Of a DNA stretch of 11,289 nt, positions 1 through 6,984 are shown in pieces. Location of the stretch: the NCBI GenBank assembly GCA_964557845.1, contig CAZLBV010000194.1, positions 1 through 11,289 of the forward strand, in the 5' to 3' direction. The notes under the pieces were generated by a model. It saw nothing but the letters and a program-made list of their open reading frames with translations. It did no database searches and was not told the DNA's origin. This DNA comes from CAZLBV01 sp964557845. Its GTDB lineage: Bacteria; Acidobacteriota; Aminicenantia; Aminicenantales; Aminicenantaceae. Numbering within the stretch: the stretch's first letter is position 1; the number at the start of each line of letters is the position of its first letter. Made by a program: the position numbers and the translations under genes.

Positions 1-762
1 GAAGAGATCCCCGCCTATGGACCAGTGGTCATTGATGCTTTTTACGATCAAGCCATTTAGGTATTTAGAGTCAGAAGTGCTCTTGATCTCATAATCATCA
101 AAAGAATAGGTGCCCTTATTGTATGATCCGCTGCCCGATAGGCGGATCTTGAGTTCAGGAGTAACCCGGGAGGCGGAAATACTGCCGTAGATCGATCCAT
201 TTTTATAGATTTTTTCACCGTTTAGAAAAGTGTTGGCGCTTAGGCTGAAAACCCAAAAATTCCATTTGTCTTCCACATCGGTGGGCTTTACCTGATCCAA
301 GAAATTAATGGAGATTCTTTCGGATACGACGCATTTGCCTACATAACGCATCAATCCCATTTTTAAGGTGTCGATCAGCCCGGTTTTCAGATCTTCCCAG
401 ACATCTGTTTCAGAGATGTATTTAATGATATCATCATCACTCTGAAATTCAGCGCAGCCTCTGAATTTTATGGTATATTCTATCCCTTCTGTTACTGATT
501 TTTCAGAAGTTATGTTAATGACGACTTGGGCTTCATTTTCTGATCGGACATGGTTGACGAATTTTATCTGGTTTTTTATGTAGTCCAGGTCACAGTCGTC
601 ACACTCTATGAATACTGCAGGGATCTCCGGTTTTTCGATGTCTCCGGATTCCTGTATGGAATCTGGAACTCCGTAAAGGCAGACGGAACTCAGGAAGAAA
701 AAAAACAGCGACACAAGCAGATTTTTTTTCTCGATCTTGGTTTTTTTTAGATCTGTATTCAT
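1..762 (-). CDS. Secreted C-x2-C module / probable outer-membrane beta-barrel protein, paralog 2 (3' end outside window)
   Basis: The frame is open from the ATG at 762-760 to the window edge: 254 residues, no stop, so the C-terminus is missing. Residues 1-14 are Lys-rich and 15-29 hydrophobic, which suggests an export signal; V27 before C28 argues against a lipobox. The conserved module starts at about residue 50 with C54-x2-C57-D-L-D-Y-I, followed by VNHVRSENEAQV and EYTIKFRG. From about residue 164 (DKWNFWVFSLS) alternating strands suggest the start of a beta-barrel. It aligns along its whole visible length with the protein at 779-2074, including the shared DKWN-x-WVFSLS, L-x-GEK-x-YK and NDHWS blocks. 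It starts 16 bp after that gene's stop, with AAAGGA (revcomp 772-777) as ribosome binding site, so co-transcription is likely. Two cysteines, C103 and C144, are absent from the paralog. I do not know a named family or function; the surface or envelope role is inferred. Confidence 0.8.
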   Translation of the reverse strand, partial: MNTDLKKTKIEKKNLLVSLFFFFLSSVCLYGVPDSIQESGDIEKPEIPAVFIECDDCDLDYIKNQIKFVNHVRSENEAQVVINITSEKSVTEGIEYTIKFRGCAEFQSDDDIIKYISETDVWEDLKTGLIDTLKMGLMRYVGKCVVSERISINFLDQVKPTDVEDKWNFWVFSLSANTFLNGEKIYKNGSIYGSISASRVTPELKIRLSGSGSYNKGTYSFDDYEIKSTSDSKYLNGLIVKSINDHWSIGGDLF

Positions 763-778
763 GGTTCTGTTTCCTTTA

Positions 779-2074
779 TTAATCTATGATAACAGTCATT
801 CCGCCATAACCACTGGAGCCGAAACGGGGATTCACCACATTGGTGTAAATGGATCCGAAGGTATAACTTAATCCTACGGAAAAGAAATAACTGTAGCTGG
901 TTTCCAGCTGAGTACGGCGTAAAAGAACTTCCTCAAGCGAGGCGCCGCCTCTTATCAAGGATAATTGGTCATGGATCCTGGACCCCCCTCCAAATGCAAC
1001 GAGACTGAGCCCCTTGATAAGGTTAACATTTATAACACTGAAAATATCCAAACGGTTTTTGTTGAAATCAAAAAAATAATGGGATCCTGCCAGGGTGGTG
1101 CTGATACTGCCCCATTTTTCCTTTAAAGAGAGGTTGATGCTGAGTGATTCGCTTAAAAGATTATCTTTGGTCTTAAGATATATGGTCTCTTCCCGGTAGC
1201 GGACCGCATCAAAGTTTAACTGATAGATGAAACGGAGCTGCCTTCGGGTGGATTCACTGTATGGGAAAAGATTGAACTCGATCGCGGGTGAAGGGCTGAA
1301 CGCTATATCTATGTTTTCATAAGTCGAGGAAGCCGCTTTAAAATACAGCCCGGCTGACCAGTGATCATTCAGCCCCACAATATATGATCCGGCTAAGTAC
1401 ATGCTTTCGGTTGAGCTCTCAAGGGTTTCATCTTCAAGTTCAAAAGTCTGTTTGTTTTGGCTGGCTGACAGTGACAGATTGATCTTGGATTTGGTGGTTA
1501 TTCTGGCGGCAGTAAAGGTGCTGTAGAGGGAGAGGTATTTATAGGTTTTTTCTCCGCTTAAATAACCTCTTCCACTGAGGCTGAATACCCATTTATTCCA
1601 TTTGTCTTTTGCTTTCTCTTCCTGTGTTTCTTCTTGAAAAGAGATATTCATTTTGCGGGCTATGGGAGTTTTAGCCACATAGCTCATCAAGCCGATCTTT
1701 AATGCTTTGACCAATCCTTCTCTTACCTCATCCGACGTATCGGTCCGGCTGGTAAAATATTTTTGGGTGTCGTTTATCCCCTCGAATTCGTTCTGGCCGA
1801 TAAAGGCGATGGTATATTCCCGGCCGCCTCCGCCGGTACTCAGGGTTGTGATCAGAATATGAATTTGTGCTTCTTTGCGGTCACGGACATAATTAATAAA
1901 AGTGATCTCTGTCCGGATGTAGTCGATATCACATATGCCGCAGTCGATATAGACTTTAGGAGCCAGTTTTTTAAGCTCCTCGGTGTCATCCTGGTTTTCT
2001 TGGGCAGTGAGAATGACAGGGGAAAAAAGAAATAAAGCAAGGGATAATATAAGAATTGTGACTGTATACTTCAT
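779..2074 (-). CDS. Secreted C-x2-C module / probable outer-membrane beta-barrel protein, paralog 1
   Basis: This 431-residue protein has a clear signal peptide (MKYTVTILIL then a hydrophobic run, probable cleavage after LTA at 24). Residues 41-140 form a conserved globular module: C45-x2-C48-D-I-D-Y-I, then INYVRDRKEAQIHILITT, a Gly-rich GGGGREYTIAFIG stretch, and a helix-like DEVREGLVKALKIGLMSYVAKTP block. From about 158 (DKWNKWVFSLS) to the end it shows alternating polar and hydrophobic strands with aromatic girdles, such as FFSVGLSYTFGS near the C-terminus, typical of outer-membrane barrels. It ends in MTVIID rather than a terminal Phe. The start is supported by AGGAGG (revcomp 2082-2087) seven bases upstream. 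It heads a two-gene tandem with its paralog and diverges from a parvulin lipoprotein gene. The same C-x2-C module plus barrel is, to my recollection, widespread in Bacteroidota/Acidobacteriota-like genomes without an assigned role; I cannot name it. Confidence 0.85.
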   Translation of the reverse strand: MKYTVTILILSLALFLFSPVILTAQENQDDTEELKKLAPKVYIDCGICDIDYIRTEITFINYVRDRKEAQIHILITTLSTGGGGREYTIAFIGQNEFEGINDTQKYFTSRTDTSDEVREGLVKALKIGLMSYVAKTPIARKMNISFQEETQEEKAKDKWNKWVFSLSGRGYLSGEKTYKYLSLYSTFTAARITTKSKINLSLSASQNKQTFELEDETLESSTESMYLAGSYIVGLNDHWSAGLYFKAASSTYENIDIAFSPSPAIEFNLFPYSESTRRQLRFIYQLNFDAVRYREETIYLKTKDNLLSESLSINLSLKEKWGSISTTLAGSHYFFDFNKNRLDIFSVINVNLIKGLSLVAFGGGSRIHDQLSLIRGGASLEEVLLRRTQLETSYSYFFSVGLSYTFGSIYTNVVNPRFGSSGYGGMTVIID

Positions 2075-2162
2075 GCTGCAGCCTCCTGATAGCCTTCAGT
2101 TTAATACCCACCCTTAACAATGCAGCCTTTAAGTGTGGTTTATTTCCTGTATATCAAGATAA

Positions 2163-2202
2163 CAAAGTAACTGCTTTTTATCTCCATATACCCATTACTT
2201 TG
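2163..2202. repeat. Inverted repeat in divergent intergenic region
   Basis: CAAAGTAA (2163-2170) and TTACTTTG (2195-2202) are perfect 8-base reverse complements separated by 24 bases, in the spacer between the barrel gene pair and the isomerase gene. It could be a binding site for a regulator of the divergent promoters. The arms are AT-rich and short, so chance is a real alternative. Confidence 0.3.
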
Positions 2203-2262
2203 AGATTTATTCCAAATATTTTTTAATTTAATTCATATCTATTGTTATTTAATACGGTGAAG

Positions 2263-2300
2263 ACAGAAAAAAAGTTACATCGTCACATACTTTTTTCTGT
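2263..2300. repeat. AT-rich inverted repeat just upstream of the isomerase gene
   Basis: The arms ACAGAAAAAAAGT (2263-2275) and ACTTTTTTCTGT (2289-2300) are complementary except for one bulged A, with a 13-base loop. The dyad ends six bases before the candidate extended -10 at 2306-2314, so it covers the -35 zone of the isomerase promoter. That position fits an operator or a DNA-bending element. No gene ends here, so a terminator role is unlikely. Confidence 0.4.
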
Positions 2301-2305
2301 TTATG

Positions 2306-2314
2306 TGCTACACT
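2306..2314 (+). promoter_or_regulatory. Candidate extended -10 promoter for the parvulin lipoprotein gene
   Basis: TGC-TACACT is an extended -10 element (TGN followed by a 4/6 match to TATAAT). No good -35 lies 17 bases upstream, which is common for extended -10 promoters. Transcription would begin near 2321, just before the AAAGGAG ribosome binding site at 2324-2330. Confidence 0.35.
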
Positions 2315-2335
2315 TTACTTTTTAAAGGAGTTGTG

Positions 2336-3358
2336 ATGAAAAAAGTTGTGATATTATGGATCGCATTGGTTTTGATCGTCGTATCCTGTTCTCCTAAAAA
2401 GGAGAGCATTTCCTTAGAAAAAGGAACTCCAGCGTATCAACTGGCTAAAGATCTATCTACGACCATTAAGGACTTAGATCCTGATCTGAACAAGGTAATG
2501 GTAACAGGGAAAGATTTTACCATAACCACGGGCGAGGTTATGCTTTATATTCACTCCAATATAGGCAGTCAAACTGATCGATTAAAGCAGTTGAGTGCCC
2601 AGAATTTGAAACAATATTTTGAGAGGAACGCCCAGCTCATCGCCGACCGGAAACTGCTGATGGAACAAGCAGAAGCAGCGGAAATGACGGTTTCTCCCGA
2701 ACAGGTCGAACTAGCTTTCAATCAAAGGGCCGAACAATCAGGAGGAGCGGAAAATTTCAGAAAAGCATTAACCGCCAACGGAGTTGATATTGACTTTGTT
2801 AAAGAGCATATAAGAATTGAACTCATCATCCAGAAATACCTGGATGAGGTCATTGAAAAAAATATTACGGTAACCGATGAAGAGATCGAGGATTTATACA
2901 ACCAGCCCAAAACCGCTACCGTCCGGCATATTCTCCTTTTAACCCAGAATAAAACCCAAGAGGAGAAAGAAGCTGTGCTGGAACAGATGCAGCGAATCCT
3001 GATAAGAGCCAGACAAGGGGAAGATTTTGCCGAACTGGCCAAGGAATTTTCCGAAGATCCCGGATCAAAGGAAAACGGGGGGCTGTACGAGGACTTTGGA
3101 CGAGGAGTAATGGTCAAACCCTTCGAGGATGCAGCCTTTACTGTTCCCATAGGCGAAATAAGTGATATTGTGGAAACCCAATACGGTTATCACATTTTAA
3201 AAGTGATCGACAGGAAAAAAGAATCACGCTCCTTGGAAGAGGTGCGTTCAGAGTTAGAGGAACAGATCAAACAGTTCAAACTGGCACAAGATTTTCAGGA
3301 ATACATGGGAAAACTGCGCCAGGAGGCTGAAATTACCATTATTCCGTTGAGTTTATGA
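2336..3358 (+). CDS. SurA/PrsA-like peptidyl-prolyl cis-trans isomerase, lipoprotein
   Basis: The 340-residue product is an envelope foldase of the parvulin type, catalysing cis-trans isomerisation of prolyl bonds in exported proteins. The ATG at 2336 is chosen over an upstream in-frame ATG (2303) because AAAGGAG sits five bases before it and it gives a proper signal peptide. Residues 1-17 are hydrophobic and end in the lipobox V-V-S-C18, so C18 should be lipidated; Ser at +2 is compatible with outer-membrane sorting. Residues about 30-190 form the helical SurA-N-like chaperone region. The rotamase domain spans about 195-294: VRHILL, then EDFAELAKEFSEDPGSKENGG, then PFEDAAFTVPIGEIS and QYGYHILKV, all classical parvulin blocks. 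A charged helical tail follows. It is divergent from two predicted barrel proteins, which are plausible clients. SurA-type and PrsA-type cannot be separated from sequence alone, so no symbol is given. Confidence 0.93.
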   Translation: MKKVVILWIALVLIVVSCSPKKESISLEKGTPAYQLAKDLSTTIKDLDPDLNKVMVTGKDFTITTGEVMLYIHSNIGSQTDRLKQLSAQNLKQYFERNAQLIADRKLLMEQAEAAEMTVSPEQVELAFNQRAEQSGGAENFRKALTANGVDIDFVKEHIRIELIIQKYLDEVIEKNITVTDEEIEDLYNQPKTATVRHILLLTQNKTQEEKEAVLEQMQRILIRARQGEDFAELAKEFSEDPGSKENGGLYEDFGRGVMVKPFEDAAFTVPIGEISDIVETQYGYHILKVIDRKKESRSLEEVRSELEEQIKQFKLAQDFQEYMGKLRQEAEITIIPLSL

Positions 3359-3436
3359 GATCATGGGTTTTCGCGGCGGTCCCAATTTTCGATCTATAGT
3401 GACAATACAAAGCACGGTGAAATAATAACTTATGTC

Positions 3437-3465
3437 TTGACAACCTTGACCCGGTTAGAGATTAT
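3437..3465 (+). promoter_or_regulatory. Possible upstream promoter (TTGACA-17-GATTAT)
   Basis: A perfect TTGACA (3437-3442) is followed after 17 bases by GATTAT (3460-3465), a 4/6 match to the -10 consensus. TATGTT three bases further on is an alternative with a long spacer. It lies in the 229-bp gap before the HEAT/HD-GYP unit and could drive it with a long leader. The candidate at 3547-3575 is a better fit. Confidence 0.25.
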
Positions 3466-3545
3466 GTTCTGTGATTATTGGCTTTAAGTCCCTATAAGGC
3501 GTCGTGAAGTCTGATCTAAGTATTTTAATAAGGGTTGGTTGTTAG

Positions 3546-3575
3546 CTTGAAGGAATATTCAAGTAGAGTTATACT
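3546..3575 (+). promoter_or_regulatory. Candidate sigma70 promoter of the HEAT/HD-GYP unit, with small dyad
   Basis: TTGAAG (3547-3552), a 17-base spacer, and TATACT (3570-3575) give a good sigma70-type match, predicting a transcription start near 3582. That leaves a leader of about 27 bases before the preferred ATG at 3609. A small inverted repeat, CTTGAA (3546-3551) and TTCAAG (3558-3563), overlaps the -35 and includes GAATATTC, so a repressor site is possible. Confidence 0.45.
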
Positions 3576-3608
3576 AAAAAATATTAATTGCTCGATAGAA
3601 CTTTGCTG

Positions 3609-3947
3609 ATGGAAAAATCGCAAGTATTCACGGAATTTTTTAAGATCCTGAAAATAACCATAAAAAATTCTTCCATCTACAATCAGGAGCATCCCGCTTA
3701 TCTTAAATCCCTGGAAGAGCTAAAACAAAAATCAGATGATCTCTTCAAGGATAGTGAAAGTATAAGCATGAGTTTTTCCCCCAATTCGATCTTTGTAAAA
3801 GATGTGATCTATGGAAAGGACAAGTTATATATCGAGTTGGCCAATATTTTCCACAAAAGAAAGATAAAATCGATCATTCTCAAAAATACTCTTACTGAAA
3901 GTGATCTGAGATATTTCATCTCTAAACTCTGTCTTCTTTCCCGGTGA
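3609..3947 (+). CDS. N-terminal part of a frame-interrupted HEAT-like protein (shared I-Y-x-x-(D/E)-H-P module)
   Basis: This 112-residue ORF is the N-terminal module of a longer protein whose remainder continues in another frame downstream. It aligns with the first 100 residues of the HD-GYP protein starting at 5522. In both, a helix rich in F, L and I leads to an IY-x-x-(D/E)HP signature (here SSIYNQEHP, residues 21-29). Next come a helix, a short beta element around a V-I-Y-G or E-I-M-F stretch, and a K-R-(K)-x-I-x-x-I motif with an acidic E-x-D-L or K-D-E-L helix start. The ATG at 3609 is preferred over the TTG at 3588 because it places the IY motif at nearly the same distance from the start as in the paralog (residue 23 versus 21). 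No clear ribosome binding site precedes either. The ORF ends at TGA 3945-3947 before the module is complete. The module's function is unknown to me; a regulatory input role is inferred from its fusion to an HD-GYP domain next door. Confidence 0.65.
   Translation: MEKSQVFTEFFKILKITIKNSSIYNQEHPAYLKSLEELKQKSDDLFKDSESISMSFSPNSIFVKDVIYGKDKLYIELANIFHKRKIKSIILKNTLTESDLRYFISKLCLLSR
3910..3947 (+). other. Frame junction: probable +1 frameshift inside the HEAT-like gene
   Basis: The upstream frame ends at TGA 3945-3947, while the downstream frame is open from 3910, just after its own TGA at 3907-3909. Moving from F-I-S-K-L-C-L-L in the first frame to P-G-D-L-F-R-E-G-G in the second, at CTTTCCC (3936-3942), gives a continuous product. 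That product matches the helix and following linker of the HD-GYP paralog. Removing one T or C there restores a single 642-residue protein. It may be a mutation, an assembly or sequencing error in the T3C3 run, or less likely programmed slippage on CTT. Confidence 0.6.
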
Positions 3948-3966
3948 TCTGTTTAGAGAGGGAGGA

Positions 3967-5538
3967 TTGTTGCACAGCCTGGAAAAAGCGGATATAAAAA
4001 CTATCTCTGCTGAAGAACTGGATTATTCCCAACTGCTCAAGGGTGAGGGAGAAGAGATTAAGGATGTCTGGTCTTTCCTACTTCAAGAGGCAGTGGCGCA
4101 TAATAACCAAAAAAAAATGGAAGAGGTGTTGGCTAATTTTGAAAATGTAATCGATGAATTTGACATTGATGAGATTGAGGAGAGCCTGGCCTCAGATGGA
4201 AATTTTACCCTGTTTTTTAACTATCTTAAAGATCGCCACGGTGAAGATCTTAAAAAATGTACTAAGATCTTGATCAAATCCCTGATCCGGAATAAAAAAA
4301 TTACCGAAGACCTCCGGCTTGACAATTTAAAAAAGCTTCTTATGGATGTTGATGAAGACGATATTGCCTCATCTTTTTGGGAAGAGGTTATTACTGATGA
4401 CAATTTTGATCCGTTCAGCTTCAGTATCTTTTCCCGGCTTATGGAAAAGAAAAAAAAGGAAGCTGTAGAAAATTCATTTTCCAACATCATTGATGCTCAG
4501 ACAAAAAAGAGGGGCCCGGAATTTAAGGTAAAAATCAAGGAGCTTTTTTCCGACAGCTCTACCCCCATTATGTCGGCAGTCTATCTAAAGACATTAAAAA
4601 CAATCGATGGGAAAATAACATACCGTGCGAATCTTGAGTTTGATCGTCAGCATCTTCAGAAAAATTTTTGGTATTTGTTATTGAATATGTTCGCGATGCA
4701 AAGAGATAAAAAGTTGTTGATGCGAAGGTTGTCGGTAATAAAGGCTGAATGGGTACACCTTCTCCAATCTGGAGATTTGGAAATACTTAGATACATTTAT
4801 CATGAATTAAAAGAAAAAGAGGCAGAGATCGGTTCTGAGGAAGAGACGGTGGAGTTGAAAAAGCAGATAACCACTTATATAGAAGACAAGATCCTAAACG
4901 GAGAGGCATCGGATCATTTTGACTATTTTATTGAAAGCATGAAAGGCAGCAACTGGGATCTCAATCTTTACCTGGATAAGATCTTCAACGAAAAGATCGT
5001 TACTCCTTATATTCTCAAGGCTGCCTTTAGATTTTTTACCGGATATCTTTTTAAATTCAATACCGAATTGATCGAAAAAACAACGGACACCAAGTTTCTG
5101 GAGCTGTTGGTCGATAGTTTAAAAAAGATCGATTCGCCGGTTTCACTGGTTACATTGAAAACGATCTACAAATTGGATAATCCGGCGATCAAACCAAAAG
5201 TCCTGAGAGCCATGCTGCATTTTTCCGACTGTGATGAAAATTTTCTTTTCCCATTATTGAGGAATAAAGAAATTGCGGTGAAGAAGGCCTCCATGCTTAT
5301 TTTGGTTAAGCATCCAACCAGCAGAATGGAAGCTTTGGATAAATTGTTCGACATAGAATCTCCTTATGGCATAAGAAATAAAACCATTAAGAAACATATA
5401 AAAATAGCGGATGAGATGAATTTGAGAGAAGCCAAAGATCATTTGATCTCACTAACGAAAAGAAAAAATTTCTGGAACAAAAGCATTCGGGAAATGGCTT
5501 CAATAGTTTTGGAGAAGTGGAATGCTCAGCAAGATTAA
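3967..5538 (+). CDS. C-terminal part of frame-interrupted HEAT-like helical repeat protein
   Basis: This frame encodes at least 523 residues and is open back to 3910, so 3967 (TTG) is only a nominal start. GGAGG at 3961-3965 is too close to that TTG and codes for a conserved-looking Gly-Gly, so internal initiation is doubtful; the sequence reads as the continuation of the ORF at 3609. The protein is almost entirely alpha-helical and strongly charged, with acidic stretches (FDIDEIEES, VDEDD) and no signal peptide or membrane segment, so it should be cytoplasmic. Residues about 390-520 look like HEAT repeats: paired helices such as KPKVLRAMLHF, FLFPLLRNKEIAVKKASMLIL and SIREMASIVLEKW. Such repeats usually scaffold protein contacts. 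It overlaps the HD-GYP gene by 17 bases, implying translational coupling. Partner and function are unknown; working with the HD-GYP protein is inference. Confidence 0.7.
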   Translation: MLHSLEKADIKTISAEELDYSQLLKGEGEEIKDVWSFLLQEAVAHNNQKKMEEVLANFENVIDEFDIDEIEESLASDGNFTLFFNYLKDRHGEDLKKCTKILIKSLIRNKKITEDLRLDNLKKLLMDVDEDDIASSFWEEVITDDNFDPFSFSIFSRLMEKKKKEAVENSFSNIIDAQTKKRGPEFKVKIKELFSDSSTPIMSAVYLKTLKTIDGKITYRANLEFDRQHLQKNFWYLLLNMFAMQRDKKLLMRRLSVIKAEWVHLLQSGDLEILRYIYHELKEKEAEIGSEEETVELKKQITTYIEDKILNGEASDHFDYFIESMKGSNWDLNLYLDKIFNEKIVTPYILKAAFRFFTGYLFKFNTELIEKTTDTKFLELLVDSLKKIDSPVSLVTLKTIYKLDNPAIKPKVLRAMLHFSDCDENFLFPLLRNKEIAVKKASMLILVKHPTSRMEALDKLFDIESPYGIRNKTIKKHIKIADEMNLREAKDHLISLTKRKNFWNKSIREMASIVLEKWNAQQD

Positions 5539-6862
5539 ATTCTTCCTGATGGATCTGATCTCGACCATTCAAGCCAGTAAGATCTACTCGAAAGACCATC
5601 CGATCATCCGGGATCAGATTGATAAAACCTATGCCAACCTGCTGGACATACTAAAACAGCAGGAAGAACTCGTGCTCGGGATAGTGGATGATGTTTTTGT
5701 CTGGGAGAATGAGATTATGTTCGATCTCAGTAAAAAATCCCAGTCATTGATCCTTTATCTCAAGCGAAAGGGAATAGAACGGATCGAATTTTATCAGGCA
5801 GTTAACAAAGATGAACTCCATAAATTCCTGCAGCGAATTACTCTATCTCCCAGCCAAGCATCTCAAGAAAAAGATGAGATATTATCCCTGGAAGGAATAA
5901 AAAACATCAAGGCGGGAAAGATAAAGGCTCCAACCAAGGATACGGATCAGGAAAGCCCCAAATTAAAAAATTTAGAAACGGCCTACATGGATTCCGTCAA
6001 GATTTCGTCTCAATCCATCAATAAAGCTCTTAGATCTGAGGATATCGACTATCTTGATCTCCGCTTTAATATTCTGAACGTTATGGAGAATTTTATGGGC
6101 CGACATCAGGAAATCCTTAATCTTACCTCCATAAAAAGGAAAGATCTTATTACCTTCGCCCATCTTCTCAATGTATCCATATTATCAATGTTTTTTGCTT
6201 CCAAGAAGGGATTTGCCAAAGATGATACCTTGGATATTGGAATCGCGGCTCTGTTTCATGATATTGGAAAGATAGCTATATCCAAGCAGATCCTGAAAAA
6301 GGAATCCAAACTCACAGATAAAGAATTTGATAAAATGAAAGACCATACTACTATGGGCACAGAGATCCTGATCGGTTATGTGTCGACTTTTGGGATACTG
6401 CCGGCTGTGGTGGCCTTTGAACACCATATGCGTTATGATTCCTCCGGGTATCCAAAAGTCCCTTATCCTCAACCTCTTCATATCGCTTCCCTTATTGTTT
6501 CTATCTGTGATGTGTACGATGCCCTGGCCCAAAAACGATCGTACAAAACAGATTATCCCCCTTTGCGTATCTTCAAGATCATGGAGCAGGAAAAAGGAAA
6601 GCTGTTCGAGCCGAGATTATTCGATGTTTTTTTCAGAGTGATGGGTGTATGGCCGGTGGGCTGTTTGGTTAAGCTCAGCAATAAAAAGATTGCAGTTGTC
6701 AGGGAAGTCAACGAGCATAACATGTATAAACCCAAGATCGAGATGCTTACTCCAAAGCCAACCGGGGAAATTATAAATCTGACCGAGAGAAATGGTAATT
6801 TGAAAATTGTCGATTCCCTCAATCCTTTAAATGAGGGCAGCAAGTACGTTAAGTATATTTGA
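5522..6862 (+). CDS. HD-GYP-type phosphodiesterase-like signalling protein with shared N-terminal module
   Basis: The 446-residue protein is soluble with no signal peptide. Residues 1-105 repeat the module seen in the preceding gene (SKIYSKDHP at 19-27). A linker of about 60 residues follows, then an HD-GYP domain at about 205-375. Metal-ligand candidates are H214, H246-D247 with K250 (HDIGK), H275 (KDHTTMG), H301-H302 and D330 (DVYDA). The GYP signature is at 309-311. The usual HHExxDGxGYP reads here as HHMRYDSSGYP, with Glu replaced by Met and Gly by Ser. Residues about 376-420 (WPVGCLVKLSN, then VVREVN) are the small C-terminal domain common in HD-GYP proteins. The family hydrolyses cyclic di-GMP, sometimes cGAMP; activity here is plausible but unproven given the changes. 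The ATG is preceded by GGAG at 5511-5514, seven bases away, inside the upstream gene, so the two are coupled. Confidence 0.88.
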   Translation: MLSKIKFFLMDLISTIQASKIYSKDHPIIRDQIDKTYANLLDILKQQEELVLGIVDDVFVWENEIMFDLSKKSQSLILYLKRKGIERIEFYQAVNKDELHKFLQRITLSPSQASQEKDEILSLEGIKNIKAGKIKAPTKDTDQESPKLKNLETAYMDSVKISSQSINKALRSEDIDYLDLRFNILNVMENFMGRHQEILNLTSIKRKDLITFAHLLNVSILSMFFASKKGFAKDDTLDIGIAALFHDIGKIAISKQILKKESKLTDKEFDKMKDHTTMGTEILIGYVSTFGILPAVVAFEHHMRYDSSGYPKVPYPQPLHIASLIVSICDVYDALAQKRSYKTDYPPLRIFKIMEQEKGKLFEPRLFDVFFRVMGVWPVGCLVKLSNKKIAVVREVNEHNMYKPKIEMLTPKPTGEIINLTERNGNLKIVDSLNPLNEGSKYVKYI

Positions 6863-6916
6863 GACGCTCCTGATAATGATGGATTATGGTTGAGCTTGTC
6901 TGAGTAGCTGACATTT

Positions 6917-6940
6917 AGGAGTCTTACCTCCTTTTGTTTT
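6917..6940 (+). terminator. Weak candidate terminator after the HD-GYP gene
   Basis: AGGAG (6917-6921) and CTCCT (6928-6932) can form a 5-bp stem with a 6-base loop, followed by TTTGTTTT. It sits in the 122-bp gap between convergent genes, the right place for a terminator. The stem is short, so confidence is low. Nothing else stands out in this gap. Confidence 0.25.
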
Positions 6941-6984
6941 GATATTTGATTTTTTCGGTTTCAATGGATATTTTGAAGGATCAA

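Noticed and set aside
1763..2035. A plus-strand open frame opposite the C-x2-C module
   Set aside because: It lies antisense to a well-supported conserved gene, lacks a ribosome binding site and shows no domain pattern.
2263..2300. The A-run/T-run hairpin as a rho-independent terminator
   Set aside because: No gene ends upstream on either strand; both neighbouring genes start from this spacer, so a regulatory dyad is the better reading.
3363..3425. A 20-codon ORF (ATG 3363 to TAA 3423-3425) immediately after the isomerase gene
   Set aside because: It has no ribosome binding site and no recognisable features; an ORF this short is expected by chance.
3588..3608. TTG at 3588 as start of the HEAT-like gene
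   Set aside because: It has no ribosome binding site, and the ATG at 3609 matches the length of the paralogous module in the HD-GYP protein better.
3956..3972. GGAGG at 3961-3965 as a true ribosome binding site for a separate second gene
   Set aside because: Its spacing to the TTG codons (1 or 4 bases) is poor, and the bases encode a Gly-Gly that continues the protein homology across the frame break.
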